A DNA stretch of 64,000 nucleotides from Actinomadura flavalba DSM 45200 (lineage in GTDB: Bacteria > Actinomycetota > Actinomycetes > Streptosporangiales > Streptosporangiaceae). Position 1 is the stretch's first letter, and each line of letters begins with the position of its first letter. Location of the stretch: the NCBI RefSeq assembly GCF_000374305.1, contig NZ_KB894102.1, positions 105,449 to 169,448 of the forward strand, in the 5' to 3' direction. A program made the position numbers and the translations under genes. Below, one piece after another: positions 24,937 through 32,232 of the stretch. A model generated the notes under the pieces. It was not told where the DNA came from, made no database searches, and saw only the letters and a program-made list of their open reading frames with translations.

Positions 24937-25308
24937 CTACGGCGTCAGGGTCCGCACGGCGGTCACGCCGCGCGCCCGCATCCAGACGCGGAGGGCGGGC
25001 GGCGCCGCGCGGACGAGCCGGTCCGCCTCGGAGGGGCCGAGGGAGGACGCGGACGCGGTGAACGTCCGGCCGTCCAGCTCGACGGTCACGGGCTCCGGGC
25101 CGGACGGTCCCGGCGCGCGGGAGCCGATGAGAACGAGCGCGCCGCGCGCGCGGAAGTAGGCGAAGCGGGCACTCTCGGCGCCGTGGCGGTGCACGGTCAG
25201 GCCCGGTGGGTCCTCGTGGGTCAGGAGCAGCACGCGGCCCCGGGTGAGGTGGAAGAGGGCCGCGTTGGCGCGTCCCGCCAGCCGGACGGCGAGTTCAGGC
25301 AGGTTCAC
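24937..25308 (-). CDS. Small protein resembling deazaflavin (F420)-type nitroreductases, end of cobK operon
   Basis: A 123-aa protein. The pattern LFHLTRGRVLLLTHEDPPGL followed by alternating beta strands, a VTVELDGRTFTA strand and a final LRVWM helix faintly recalls the DUF385/Ddn deazaflavin-dependent family, but the GRKSG cofactor signature is missing, so the assignment is weak. It begins with GTG 25308 only 10 nt after the cobK stop and reads in the same direction, so it should be translated from the cobL-cobM-cobK mRNA. A role in the cobalamin pathway is possible only by context. Confidence 0.5.
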   Translation of the reverse strand: MNLPELAVRLAGRANAALFHLTRGRVLLLTHEDPPGLTVHRHGAESARFAYFRARGALVLIGSRAPGPSGPEPVTVELDGRTFTASASSLGPSEADRLVRAAPPALRVWMRARGVTAVRTLTP

Positions 25309-25318
25309 GGGGCGCCTT

Positions 25319-26050
25319 TCAGGATGTGGCCCAGGTGGCGGCCGTTTCGAGGTCGTGGGTCGTTGTGATGGCCGGTGGGGTGGGTGGGCGGTCGATGAGG
25401 AGGACGGGGAGGGTGGCTTCGCGTGCGGCGGTGAGTTTGGCCCGGGTGAGGGGGCCGCCGCTGTCCTTGGTGACCAGGTGGGTCAGGGCGTGGGTGCGGA
25501 TGAGGGCGTGTTCGCCCTCGACGGTGTAGGGGCCGCGTGCCAGGAGGACGTGCACGTTCGGCGGGGTCGGCGGGTCCGGTGGGTCGACGGAGCGGGCGAG
25601 GAACCACGCGTCGGTGCGGGCGGCGAACAGCGGGATGCTGCGGCGGCCCGTGGTCAGGAAGACGCGGGCGCCGGACGGCAGGGCGCCCGCCGCCGCCTCC
25701 AGGGACGGGACGCGCGTCCAGTCGTCGCCCGGCCCGGCCGTCCAGCCGGGGCGGCGCAGGGCCAGCAGCGGGACGCCCGTCCGGGACGCGGCCTCGGCGG
25801 CGGACGCGCTCATCCGGGCCGCGAACGGATGTGTGGCGTCCACGAGCCGGTCGACGCGCTCGGAGACCAGCCACGCCGCGAGCCCGGCGGCACCGCCGAA
25901 CCCCCCGACGCGTACCTCCCCCACGGGCAGCTTCGGATCGCTCACCCGCCCCGCCAGCGACGACACCACCGCCACCCCGGGCACGAGGCTCAGCCGCGCC
26001 GCCAGCGCCCGCGCCTCCGCCGTCCCACCGAGAATCAACACCCGCCTCAC
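25319..26050 (-). CDS. cobK: Precorrin-6A reductase
   Basis: A 243-aa CobK/CbiJ enzyme that reduces precorrin-6A to precorrin-6B with NADPH. The N-terminal RVLILGGTAEARALAARL, the middle VDRLVDATHPFAARMSASAAEA and the late LVTKDSGGPLTRAKLTAA blocks are family-specific and intact. The start is GTG 26050, because LILGGTAEA always sits within a few residues of the N-terminus in this family. That GTG overlaps the stop of the upstream octapeptide-repeat frame as GTGA. The following small gene lies 10 nt downstream. Confidence 0.95.
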   Translation of the reverse strand: MRRVLILGGTAEARALAARLSLVPGVAVVSSLAGRVSDPKLPVGEVRVGGFGGAAGLAAWLVSERVDRLVDATHPFAARMSASAAEAASRTGVPLLALRRPGWTAGPGDDWTRVPSLEAAAGALPSGARVFLTTGRRSIPLFAARTDAWFLARSVDPPDPPTPPNVHVLLARGPYTVEGEHALIRTHALTHLVTKDSGGPLTRAKLTAAREATLPVLLIDRPPTPPAITTTHDLETAATWATS

Positions 26051-26379
26051 AACGCCCACCCCTCCACCCACCCGACGACCACGTCCCACCCCACCCGAGC
26101 GTCCACCGCACAAGCCGATCCACGCGACGCAGCACAAGCCGGTCTACGCGACACCGCACAGACCGATCCACGCGACACCGTGCAGGCCCGTCTACGCGTT
26201 ACCGCGCAGGCCCGTCCGCGCGGCACGACACATCCTCGTCCGCGCGGCACCGCACAAGCCCGTCCGCGCGGCACGGCACAGACCCGTCCACGCGGCACCG
26301 CGCAGGCCGGGCCACGCGGCACCGCACAGGCGCGCCCACGCGGCGCGGAGCCCGGCGTCCTGCCGCGTCGGTGGGTCAC
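26047..26379 (-). CDS. Octapeptide-repeat ORF between cobM and cobK (possible new gene)
   Basis: A 110-codon frame that I cannot assign to any family. It starts with a GTG overlapping the cobM stop (GTGA) and ends in a TGA overlapping the cobK start (GTGA), so it would be coupled on both sides. The product is about ten copies of an eight-residue unit, consensus PRGRACAV, giving one Cys every eight residues and a strongly basic, Arg-rich chain. The tail is hydrophobic with several Trp residues (GWDVVVGWVEGW). A regular Cys/Arg pattern might bind metal or nucleic acid, but that is speculation. The DNA is a 24-nt tandem array, in which several frames stay open by construction, so translation is plausible but not proven. 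Alternatively it is a non-coding spacer that keeps ribosomes moving to cobK. Confidence 0.45.
   Translation of the reverse strand: MTHRRGRTPGSAPRGRACAVPRGPACAVPRGRVCAVPRGRACAVPRGRGCVVPRGRACAVTRRRACTVSRGSVCAVSRRPACAASRGSACAVDARVGWDVVVGWVEGWAL
26109..26348 (-). repeat. 24-nt tandem repeat array, 10 copies
   Basis: Ten units of exactly 24 nt start at 26109, 26133 and so on to 26325, without spacers. The plus-strand consensus is about CACAGGCCCGTCCACGCGGC followed by ACCG. Copies vary by several bases each. The array fills nearly the whole gap between cobM and cobK and encodes the octapeptide repeat on the minus strand. Confidence 0.95.
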
Positions 26380-27131
26380 GGCGGCGTGCAGGGGCGGTCG
26401 CGGGCGGCGCTGTAGAGGTGGCTGTCGGGGAAGTCGTGGGCCGTGAGGACGCGGCCGACGACGATCACCGCCGTTCGCCGCACCCCCGCCTCGTGCACCT
26501 GCGCGGCGATCGTCGCCAGGGTGCCGCGCAGGATCAGCTCGTCCGGCCGGGACGCGCGCGCGACCACGGCGACGGGCGTGCCGGGCGCGTAGTGCGGCGC
26601 CAGCTCGGCCACGACCGCGTCGATCCGCTGCACGGCCAGGTGCAGGACGAGCGTCGCGCCGCTCGCGCCGAGCGTCGCCAGATCCTCGCCGGGCGGCATC
26701 GGCGTCGCGCGCGCCGACGTCCGCGTCAGGACGACCGTCTGCCCGACGCCCGGCACGGTCAGCTCACGCCCCAGCGACGCCGCCGCCGCAGCGAACGCCG
26801 GCACCCCGGGCACGATCGCGTGCGGCACGCCCGCCGCGTCCAGCCGCCGCACCTGCTCCGCGACCGCGCTGAACACCGACGGGTCGCCCGAGTGCAGCCG
26901 CGCCACGTCGTGCCCCGCCCGGTGCGCGGCGACCAGCTCCGCGACGATCTCGTCCAGCGTCAGGTTCGCCGTGTCCACAAGCCGCGCCCCGTCCGGGCAC
27001 GCGTCCAGCAGCTCGCGCGGCACCAGCGACCCCGCGTACAGGCACACCGGGGCCCGCTCCAGCACCCGCAGCCCGCGCACGGTGATCAGGTCGGCCGCCC
27101 CCGGCCCCGCGCCGACGAAGTAGACCGTCAT
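26376..27131 (-). CDS. cobM: Precorrin-4 C11-methyltransferase
   Basis: A 251-aa tetrapyrrole methylase that methylates C-11 using SAM. The glycine-rich VYFVGAGPGAADLITVRGLRVL at the N-terminus, YAGSLVPRELL, the HSGDPSVFSAVAEQ loop and the VPGVPAFAAAAASLGREL block are all typical of CobM/CbiF. ATG 27131 gives the normal family start. It lies 46 bp after cobL on the same strand. Its stop is overlapped by the GTG of the octapeptide-repeat frame. The C-terminus (SAARDRPCTPP) is short and variable. Confidence 0.96.
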   Translation of the reverse strand: MTVYFVGAGPGAADLITVRGLRVLERAPVCLYAGSLVPRELLDACPDGARLVDTANLTLDEIVAELVAAHRAGHDVARLHSGDPSVFSAVAEQVRRLDAAGVPHAIVPGVPAFAAAAASLGRELTVPGVGQTVVLTRTSARATPMPPGEDLATLGASGATLVLHLAVQRIDAVVAELAPHYAPGTPVAVVARASRPDELILRGTLATIAAQVHEAGVRRTAVIVVGRVLTAHDFPDSHLYSAARDRPCTPP

Positions 27132-27177
27132 GGCCGCTCCTCCCGGACGCCGCCGGGCGCCGTCGCGCGCGCGTCCC

Positions 27178-28383
27178 TCACGGCGCCGCCTTCCGCGCCG
27201 TCCACACCGTGACGGGCATCGCCGGACGCCACCCCGTGAAGCCGCCCACCGGCGCGGCGCGCTCGACGTGCAGCCGCACCAGGTCGCCGCCCAGCTCGTG
27301 CCGCGCCTGCGCCACGCGCGCCTCCGACTCCAGCGTCACCGCGTTGGCGACCAGCCGCCCGCCGGGCGCCAGCGCGTCCCAGCACCGCTCCAGCACGCCC
27401 GGGACGGTGAGCCCGCCGCCGACGAACACCGCGTCCGGGGCGGGCAGCCCGGCGAGGGCGTCCGGCGCCGTCCCGGTCAGCACCGAGACGCCCGGAACGC
27501 CCAGCGTGTCCGCGTTCCGCGTGATCCGCTCCGCCCGTCCGGGATGGCTCTCGATCGCCACCGCCGCGCACGACGGGTGCGCCCGCGCCCACTCGATCGC
27601 CACGCTCCCCGCCCCGGCGCCCACGTCCCACAGCAGCTCGCCGGGGAGCGGCGCCAGCTTCGCCAGCGTCACCGCGCGGACCTCGCTCTTGGTGAGCTGC
27701 CCGTCGTGCTCGTAGAGGTCGTCGGCGAGGCCGGGCGCGCGCGGCAGCGGCACGGCGGACGGCCCCGCCGCGCACTCCACGGCGACGATGTTCAGCGCCG
27801 ACGCGGCGGGCGCCGTCCACGCCGCCGCCGTGCCGCGCTCGACCGTCTCCGACGCGGCGCCCAAATCCGACAGCACGTGCAGCGCGCTCGGCCCGAACCC
27901 GCGCCCGACCAGCAGCGCCGCCACGATCGACGGCGTCTCCCGCCCGGCGCTGAGCACCAGCAGCCGCCGTCCCGGCGCGACGGCCGCGTTCAGCACGCCG
28001 GGCGGGCGGCCGACGAGCGACACCACGTCCACGCGCTCCTGCGCCCATCCCAGCCGCGCGCACGCCAGCGCCACCGACGACAGCGCGGGCAGCACCCGCA
28101 GCCGCTCGGGGCCGACGAGCCGGGCGAGCGTCGCGCCGATGCCGTGGTGCATCGGGTCGCCGCTCGCCAGGACCGCGACCGCGCGGTCCGCGTGGCGTTC
28201 GAGCAGTCCCGGCAAAGCGGGCAGCAGCGGCGACGGCCACGCCACGCGCTCCGCGCCGGACTCCGGGACGAGCGCGAGCTGCCGCGCGCCGCCGAACAGC
28301 ACCTCGGCGTCCGTCAGCGCGGCGCGCGACGCGGCGGGCAGCCCGTCCCAGCCGTCCGCGCCGATCCCGACGACGGTGATCAC
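27178..28383 (-). CDS. cobL: Precorrin-6Y C5,15-methyltransferase (decarboxylating)
   Basis: A 401-aa two-domain enzyme. The N-terminal CbiE-like methylase (about 1-200: ITVVGIGADGWDGL, VLASGDPMHHGIGATL) and C-terminal CbiT-like methylase (about 210-395: LTKSEVRAVTLAKLAPLPGELLWDVGAGAGSVAIEWAR) together methylate C-5 and C-15 and remove the acetate side chain at C-12. It starts with GTG 28383 behind a GGGGGAGGG site. It is the first gene of the minus-strand operon cobL-cobM-(repeat)-cobK-(flavin-type gene) and diverges from cobF across 64 bp. No riboswitch fits in that gap. Confidence 0.96.
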   Translation of the reverse strand: MITVVGIGADGWDGLPAASRAALTDAEVLFGGARQLALVPESGAERVAWPSPLLPALPGLLERHADRAVAVLASGDPMHHGIGATLARLVGPERLRVLPALSSVALACARLGWAQERVDVVSLVGRPPGVLNAAVAPGRRLLVLSAGRETPSIVAALLVGRGFGPSALHVLSDLGAASETVERGTAAAWTAPAASALNIVAVECAAGPSAVPLPRAPGLADDLYEHDGQLTKSEVRAVTLAKLAPLPGELLWDVGAGAGSVAIEWARAHPSCAAVAIESHPGRAERITRNADTLGVPGVSVLTGTAPDALAGLPAPDAVFVGGGLTVPGVLERCWDALAPGGRLVANAVTLESEARVAQARHELGGDLVRLHVERAAPVGGFTGWRPAMPVTVWTARKAAP

Positions 28384-28447
28384 ATGCCCTCCCCCGATGC
28401 GAAACGGCGAGAAGTCTATATACCTGGCGTTATGCGACTATGACCGG
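28384..28447. promoter_or_regulatory. Divergent cobL/cobF promoter region
   Basis: Only 64 bp separate the two starts. It contains an AT-rich stretch TCTATATACC (28415-28424) and a -10-like GACTAT (28436-28441) six bases before the cobF GTG, which has no ribosome site, so cobF may be leaderless. A shared regulator or overlapping promoters is likely. Confidence 0.4.
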
Positions 28448-29191
28448 GTGAAGCGGCTCCTCATCATCGGCATCGGCGCGGGCGACCCTGACCACCTGAC
28501 GTTCCAGGGTGCGAAGGCCATCGCCGCCGCCGACGCGTTCCTCATCGTCGACAAGGGCGAGACCAAGCACGACCTGGCGCGGCTCCGGCACGACCTCATC
28601 GCGGCGCACGCCACCGGCCCGTACCGGGTCGTGCAGGCGGACGACCCCGAACGCGACCGGACGACCCCCGCCTACACCGCCGCCGTGGCGGACTGGCGTT
28701 CGCGCCGCGCCGCCCTCTACGCGGACTTCCTCCGCGACGACCTCACCGACGGCGAGACCGGCGCCCTCCTCGTCTGGGGCGACCCGGGCGTCTACGACAG
28801 CACGCTCGCCGCGCTGGACGAGGTCGCAGAACGGGTCGCGTTCGACTACGAGGTCATTCCGGGCATCACGAGCATCGCCGCCCTCACCGCCCGGCACCGC
28901 GTCGGCCTGACCCGCGTCGGGCGTCCCGTCCACGTGACGACGGGCCGCCGCCTGGCCGCCGAGGGCATGCCCGCCGACGACGTCCTCGTCATGCTCGACG
29001 CGCACTGCTCGTTCACCGACGCCGACGACGACGTCCACATCTACTGGGGCGCCTACCTGGGCACCCCGGACGAAATCCTCATCTCCGGCCGCGTCGCCGA
29101 CGTCGCGGACGAGATCCGCGCGGCCCGCGCCACGGCCCGCGCCGACAAGGGCTGGATCATGGACACCTACCTGCTGCGCCGGGAGCCCTGA
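28448..29191 (+). CDS. cobF: Precorrin-6A synthase (deacetylating), C1-methyltransferase
   Basis: A 247-aa CobF, specific to the aerobic cobalamin route, where it methylates C-1 and releases acetate from the ring-contracted precorrin-5. Family blocks KRLLIIGIGAGDPDHLTFQGAKAI, LLVWGDPGVYDST, VIPGITSIAALTARH and HIYWGAYLGTPDEILI are present. I chose GTG 28448, which places the GIGAGDP motif at the usual distance from the N-terminus; the open frame continues upstream only as the shadow of cobL. It is monocistronic, facing an amidohydrolase remnant. Confidence 0.95.
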   Translation: MKRLLIIGIGAGDPDHLTFQGAKAIAAADAFLIVDKGETKHDLARLRHDLIAAHATGPYRVVQADDPERDRTTPAYTAAVADWRSRRAALYADFLRDDLTDGETGALLVWGDPGVYDSTLAALDEVAERVAFDYEVIPGITSIAALTARHRVGLTRVGRPVHVTTGRRLAAEGMPADDVLVMLDAHCSFTDADDDVHIYWGAYLGTPDEILISGRVADVADEIRAARATARADKGWIMDTYLLRREP

Positions 29192-29203
29192 CCCGGCCCG
29201 GAC

Positions 29204-29612
29204 CAGCCGTCCAGCCGTCCAGCCCGAACAGCTTCTCCATCCAGAAGAGCAGCATCTCGCCCCAGTGGCCGAGGACGATTCGAAGGCCGGGGTGGCGGTC
29301 GAACGCGCCGCTGAGGATGAGCCGGAGCGCGGCGAGGCCGGTGTCCAGGTGCCAGCCCCAGCCGAAGGTCGCCAGGCCGAGGTCGAGGTCGGCGCCGAGG
29401 CCCCGGTAGGCGGCGTCGCGCTGGGCGCCGGTGGGGATCTGCGGGTGGATGAAGAGCGGTTGACCCAGCCGGGCGGCGGTGGCGAGCAGGTCGTCATAGG
29501 CGGGGTCGTCCAGGGTGCGGTCGCCGGTGCGTCCGTGGAGCATCGCGCCGACGTGGCCGACCCGGGTGGCGCAGCGTTCGAGTTCGACGGCGGCCGCGTC
29601 CGGGTCTACCGG
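29204..29612 (-). pseudogene. Amidohydrolase-2 family remnant
   Basis: The minus-strand frame encodes about 135 residues of the amidohydrolase-2 family (the group of resorcylate and aminocarboxymuconate decarboxylases): DPDAAAVELERCATRVGHVGAM, then LGQPLFIHPQIP and LILSGAFDRHPGLRIVLGHWGEMLLFWMEKLFGLDG. Both ends are missing: there is no N-terminal HxH metal motif and no C-terminal part. Beyond GLDG the frame runs into the 3' end of cobF with unrelated residues, and its 5' end abuts the stop of the FAD enzyme. This looks like a decayed fragment rather than a working gene. Confidence 0.7.
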
Positions 29613-29616
29613 CGGA

Positions 29617-30594
29617 TCAACGAGCCGGAGTGAGCCGCACGGCGGCGTCGGTGTCGGCGGTCGCGAGGTCGGCGTTGATGTGGGCGGCGGCGAGCGCGCC
29701 CGCCGCCGCCGAGGCGCCGACCTGGGCGGTGAGGTCGGTGGCGTTGCCCGCCACCCACACGCCCGGGACGTCGGTGGTGCCCGCCATGCCCGCGACGAAG
29801 CGCCTGCCCATGGCGTTCGGAAGATCCTCCATGGGCAGGCGCAGGCCGGCCAGCCCCTCGGTGCGGGCGAGCAGGGTGGTCGCCACGGCCAGGACGCGGC
29901 GGGCGACGGTCCGCCCGTCCGCGAGCCGGACGCCCGTGACGCCGTCCGGGCCGGACTCCACGCGCTCGACCGGGGTGTCGATGACGCGGATGCCGCGAGC
30001 GGTGAAGCGGGTCCTGGTGTCGTCGTCCAGATCGGTGCCGTGGGCGAAGTACGTCAGGTCGTCGGTGAGCTGACGGAACAGGACGGCGTGGTGCACCGAC
30101 GCGGGGCTCGTGGCGAGCACGCCGATCGGCTCGTCGCGGACCTCCCAGCCGTGGCAGTACGGGCAGTGCACGACGCCGCGGCCCCAGTGCCCGGCGAGGC
30201 CGGGGATGTCGGGCAGGACGTCGCGCAGCCCCGTCGCGACGAGCAGTCGGCGCGCCCGGAGGCGCCCGCCGTCGGCGAGGGCGACCGCGAAGCGCGGGTC
30301 GCCCTCGGGCGACGGCTCGGCGGGAGCGGCCGACGTGACCTCGCCCGGCACGACGTGCCCGCCGTAGTGGCGGACCTCGTCGCGTCCCCGGCGCAGCAGT
30401 TCGGCGGGCGGCGTCCCGTCCAGGCCGAGGAGTCCGTGGACGCCCTCGGCGGGGGCGTTGCGCGGGTCGCCGCCGTCGATGACGACGACGGAACGCCGCG
30501 AGCGGGCCAGCATCAGGGCGCCGTTGAGCCCGGCGGCGCCGCCGCCGATCACGACGGCGTCGACGGTTCCGGTGGGAAGTTCGTTCGCAGCCAT
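29617..30594 (-). CDS. Thioredoxin-reductase-like NAD(P)/FAD oxidoreductase
   Basis: A 325-aa flavoprotein with FAD-binding motif VIGGGAAGLNGALMLARS (residues about 15-32), a CPYCHGWE redox-site motif (Cys pair near 143-146) and a late FAD block VPGVWVAGNATDLTAQVGASAAAGALAA. It resembles low-molecular-weight thioredoxin reductases, but the CPYCHG form is typical of a side group often paired with regulators rather than with thioredoxin. It could oxidise or reduce small disulfides. It diverges from an XRE-cupin regulator 47 bp away, a common arrangement in which the regulator controls this enzyme. Confidence 0.87.
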   Translation of the reverse strand: MAANELPTGTVDAVVIGGGAAGLNGALMLARSRRSVVVIDGGDPRNAPAEGVHGLLGLDGTPPAELLRRGRDEVRHYGGHVVPGEVTSAAPAEPSPEGDPRFAVALADGGRLRARRLLVATGLRDVLPDIPGLAGHWGRGVVHCPYCHGWEVRDEPIGVLATSPASVHHAVLFRQLTDDLTYFAHGTDLDDDTRTRFTARGIRVIDTPVERVESGPDGVTGVRLADGRTVARRVLAVATTLLARTEGLAGLRLPMEDLPNAMGRRFVAGMAGTTDVPGVWVAGNATDLTAQVGASAAAGALAAAHINADLATADTDAAVRLTPAR

Positions 30595-30641
30595 GGGGCC
30601 ACCGTACGTACGCTTTGCAGCAGCAGCATAAGGTGTTGCGC

Positions 30642-31214
30642 ATGACGCAAGACAATGGCGATCTGGACGGCCTCGTACGCAAACGCATCCGTGCCCTCCG
30701 GGTCGCGCAGGGCTGGTCCCTCGAAGAACTGGCCCGCCGCGCCCACATGAGCCAGTCGTCGCTGAGCCGGATCGAGAACGGGCAGCGCCGTCTCGCGCTG
30801 GACCAGCTCGTCATGCTCGCCCGCGCCCTGGACACGTCGCTGGACCAGCTCGTCGAGACGGCCACCGACGACGTCATCACCAGCCCGGTGATCGACGGCG
30901 CCCACGACCGGCTGCGCTGGCCCGTCAAGGCCGACCCCGGCCTGACCGTCATCCGCCAGCGCCTCACCGGCCCGCCGCCGGACGGCCCGTCCCGGCTGCG
31001 CGCCCACCCGGGCCGGGAATGGCTCGTCGTCCTGTCGGGCACCGCCGTCCTGCTGCTCGGCGACCGCCGCATCCGCGTCGAGACGAACCAGGCCGCCGAG
31101 TTCCCGACGATGCTGCCGCACGCGCTCGGCGCCGAGGGCGGCCCGTGCGACGTCCTCGGCATCTTCGACCGCGACGCCCGCCGGGGCCACCACGGGGACG
31201 CTGAGCCGCGCTGA
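30642..31214 (+). CDS. XRE-family transcriptional regulator with C-terminal cupin
   Basis: A 190-aa regulator. Residues about 10-65 are a Cro/CI-type helix-turn-helix (LVRKRIRALRVAQGWSLEELARRAHMSQSSLSRIENGQRRL). Residues about 105-185 form a cupin barrel (HPGREWLVVLSGTAVLLLGDRRIRVETNQAAEFPTMLPHAL), likely sensing a small molecule. I chose ATG 30642 over an upstream in-frame TTG at 30615. It is divergent from the FAD oxidoreductase and probably represses both. The palindrome GTACGTAC at 30604-30611 in the gap is a candidate operator. Confidence 0.88.
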   Translation: MTQDNGDLDGLVRKRIRALRVAQGWSLEELARRAHMSQSSLSRIENGQRRLALDQLVMLARALDTSLDQLVETATDDVITSPVIDGAHDRLRWPVKADPGLTVIRQRLTGPPPDGPSRLRAHPGREWLVVLSGTAVLLLGDRRIRVETNQAAEFPTMLPHALGAEGGPCDVLGIFDRDARRGHHGDAEPR

Positions 31215-31306
31215 GCCTTGCGCGCCGCGCCGCCCGGCGCGTCCTTGCCTTGCCCTATGCGCAAGCGGGGGCGCGACGGCCGCCCGCGCGACCTAGCGTG
31301 GCGGGC

Positions 31307-32137
31307 ATGACCCACGCACACGGCTCCCACCGGCACGGACACGACCACGACCAGGCCGAGATCCTCGACCTCGACGCCGAGGTGCTGGCCGAGCACCTGG
31401 CGTCCATCGTGGCGTGGCTGCCCGTCCCGGCGGCGCCCCGCGCGATCGTGGACCTCGGCTCCGGGACGGGCGCGGGCACCCTCGCGCTCCTCGCCCGGTT
31501 CCCGGACGCGCGGGTGACCGCCGTCGACGCCTCCCCCGCGCACCTGCGCCGCCTGGCCGAGAAGGCCGGCGGCGGCGTGCGGATCGTGGAGGCCGACCTC
31601 GACCACGACTGGCCCGACCTCGGCGCGCCCGAGCTGGTGTGGGCGTCGGCGTCCCTGCACCACATGGCCGACCCGGACGCGACCCTGCGCCGCGTCCACG
31701 ACCTCCTCCCGCCCGGCGGCCTCTTCGCCCTGGTCGAACTGGACGGTTTCCCGCGTTTCCTCCCGCCGGACGCCCCGGCGGACCGGCCCGGCCTGGAGGA
31801 CCGCGCCCACGCCGCGAGCGAACGCCACCACGCCGAGCACGTCCCCCATCGGGGCGCCGACTGGGGGCCGCGCCTGGCCGCCGCCGGATTCACCGTCGAG
31901 GCGGAGCGGACCGTCACGGTGAACATCGAGAAGGCCGCCTCGGCGTCGGTCGGCCGGTACGCGCTGAGCAGCCTGCGCCGCTTGCGCACCACGGTGGAGG
32001 ACGCGCTGTCCCCCGACGACCTCGCGGCCCTCGACCGCCTGCTCGACCCCGACGACCCGGACGGCCTCCTGCGCCGCGACGACCTGTCCGTCCGCACCGA
32101 ACGCCGCGTCTGGGCCGCCCGCCGGAACCGACCGTGA
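31307..32137 (+). CDS. Class I SAM-dependent methyltransferase with His-rich N-terminus
   Basis: A 276-aa methyltransferase. The N-terminus is a histidine-rich string (HAHGSHRHGHDHD) that may bind metal. The SAM-binding Rossmann core follows: IVDLGSGTGAGTLALLARFP, VTAVDASPAHLRRL, VWASASLHHMADPDATLRRVHDLLPPGGLFALVEL. The substrate is unknown. ATG 31307 is the start that includes the His-rich segment; the open frame begins earlier but without a ribosome site. It is a single gene between the XRE regulator and the Opu operon, which converges on it. Confidence 0.88.
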   Translation: MTHAHGSHRHGHDHDQAEILDLDAEVLAEHLASIVAWLPVPAAPRAIVDLGSGTGAGTLALLARFPDARVTAVDASPAHLRRLAEKAGGGVRIVEADLDHDWPDLGAPELVWASASLHHMADPDATLRRVHDLLPPGGLFALVELDGFPRFLPPDAPADRPGLEDRAHAASERHHAEHVPHRGADWGPRLAAAGFTVEAERTVTVNIEKAASASVGRYALSSLRRLRTTVEDALSPDDLAALDRLLDPDDPDGLLRRDDLSVRTERRVWAARRNRP

Positions 32138-32232
32138 AAATGCGTGGTGCCGCCGGAGACAGCCCTTCCCCGGCGGCACCGTGCCTTGCCCCAGAGCGCC
32201 TTACCCGGTGAAAGGCCGACCATGCACGTCCG

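Noticed and set aside
26109..26348. CRISPR array
   Set aside because: The 24-nt units are directly adjacent with no spacers, diverge from each other and have no cas genes nearby.
29265..29633. A 122-aa plus-strand ORF after cobF
   Set aside because: It is the complement of the amidohydrolase remnant, whose family motifs are on the minus strand.
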